NCBI GenBank assembly: GCA_030040455.1
Contig: JASHTR010000417.1
Span: 1 to 5,134, forward strand
Origin: Terriglobia bacterium
GTDB lineage: Bacteria; Acidobacteriota; Terriglobia; UBA7540
Direction of reading: 5' to 3'
Length of the DNA stretch: 5,134 nt
The translations under genes and the position numbers were made by a program. This document shows positions 4,549-5,134 of the stretch, one piece after another; the first letter of the stretch is position 1; each line of letters starts with the position of its first letter. Under the pieces are notes generated by a model that saw nothing but the letters and a program-made list of their open reading frames with translations, was not told the origin of the DNA and did no database searches.

Positions 4549-5134
4549 TCAGAAAGTGATTTCCCAAAGATAGGAACTGCGGTAAGGATCATCGTTTTCG
4601 CAGAGATAGAGCACGCCGTCATCGGTTGCAGCAATCGAGTGACACTGCCACATCGGTTGCTGGTCCTCGTCCTTGATCTCGCCGAGCTTCTCAAAGGAAC
4701 CACGCCGATAATCCACCCTCATTAGTTCACATTTTCCTTCCCTGCCGGTGACGCCGTAAGCCGCGGAATCCTCCAGCCGAACCAATGCCGCAAGTCGGCT
4801 AGGCCGATCGGGCACAGGCGTGAATAAAAACTCAGCATCCGCTGTTTGCGGATCAATCCGATAGAGCGACCCATTAAAACCGCTGGCATAAATGAAACCA
4901 TCATCAAAATTAAAGAACGCTTCGCCTTCGCAGTCCCATAGCGGCCGTCAGGATAAGGAAGTCCTTTCTGGAAAAATAACATTTCTTCTTTGCGAGGGTC
5001 ATATTTGCAAAGCCGGAAACGATCCGGGCCAGGAGAATCTTGCCAGGCGCGCGTGAGGCTCCAATTGCTCCAGAGACACCCTTCACCATCAAGGACCAGA
5101 TTTTCGCTTTGGGTCATTCCGGCCAGACTCGTTC
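4549..5134 (-). pseudogene. Beta-propeller-like protein, 3' part, with an apparent 1-nt frameshift; enters from the window edge
   Basis: The frame is open from the right edge (so the start is outside) and reads NLVLDGEGCLWSNWSLTRAW, a typical propeller blade with a D-G-x-G-x-L-W turn. It reaches LPYPDGRYG at 4935. There the frame changes: five bases (4933-4937) remain where six are needed. The next frame continues with CEGEAFFNFDDGFIYASG, then GSLYRIDP, DRPSRLAALV, AAYGVTGREGKCELMRVDY, WQCHSIAATDDGVLYLCEND and a stop at 4549-4551. Blade-like repeats of D-G-x-L-Y or G-S-L-Y-R-I-D type support a six- or seven-bladed propeller, broadly like SMP-30/NHL-type proteins; the exact family is not clear to me. 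About 194 residues are visible. No catalytic residues can be assigned. A lost base in the CCC run at 4935-4937 would explain the shift. It could be a sequencing error or true decay beside the insertion-sequence remnants. Confidence 0.65.

Overview
The window carries the start of a division and cell wall (dcw) operon on the minus strand (positions 1-3023), followed by a decayed accessory region with two transposase fragments and two damaged genes (about 3430-5134). The gene order mraZ, rsmH, ftsL, ftsI is widespread in bacteria. The protein sequences, moderate GC content and 7-bp repeats between genes suggest an uncultured Acidobacteriota-type soil bacterium. This is an impression from memory, not a database result.

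Dcw part, in transcription order from right to left. A near-consensus sigma70-type promoter (TTGACA, 17 bp, TATATT) lies at 2995-3023, behind phased A-tracts. Three 10-bp-spaced AAAGTGG-like boxes follow directly at the expected transcription start and should be MraZ operators. Then come mraZ (autoregulator), rsmH (16S rRNA m4C1402 methyltransferase), ftsL (divisome scaffold) and ftsI (septal transpeptidase, cut by the window edge). The two longer gaps hold structure: inverted arrays of 7-bp repeats between mraZ and rsmH, and an approximately 80-bp nested palindrome between rsmH and ftsL. ftsI has an apparent 1-nt loss near codon 57. Since ftsI should be essential, a sequence error is the simplest explanation.

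Accessory part. An N-terminal fragment of a malate/L-lactate dehydrogenase-type oxidoreductase (3434-3784) stops at the probable left end of an IS630-type transposase fragment. That fragment runs into a piece of an IS4-type transposase in the opposite orientation, with a 6-bp shared junction at 4036-4041. After about 290 bp with no recognisable gene, the 3' part of a beta-propeller-like protein runs in from the right edge on the minus strand, again with an apparent 1-nt deletion.

I found no convincing undescribed multi-gene system. The most informative signals are the MraZ operator and promoter layout, the structured repeats inside the dcw operon, and the nested insertion-sequence remnants.
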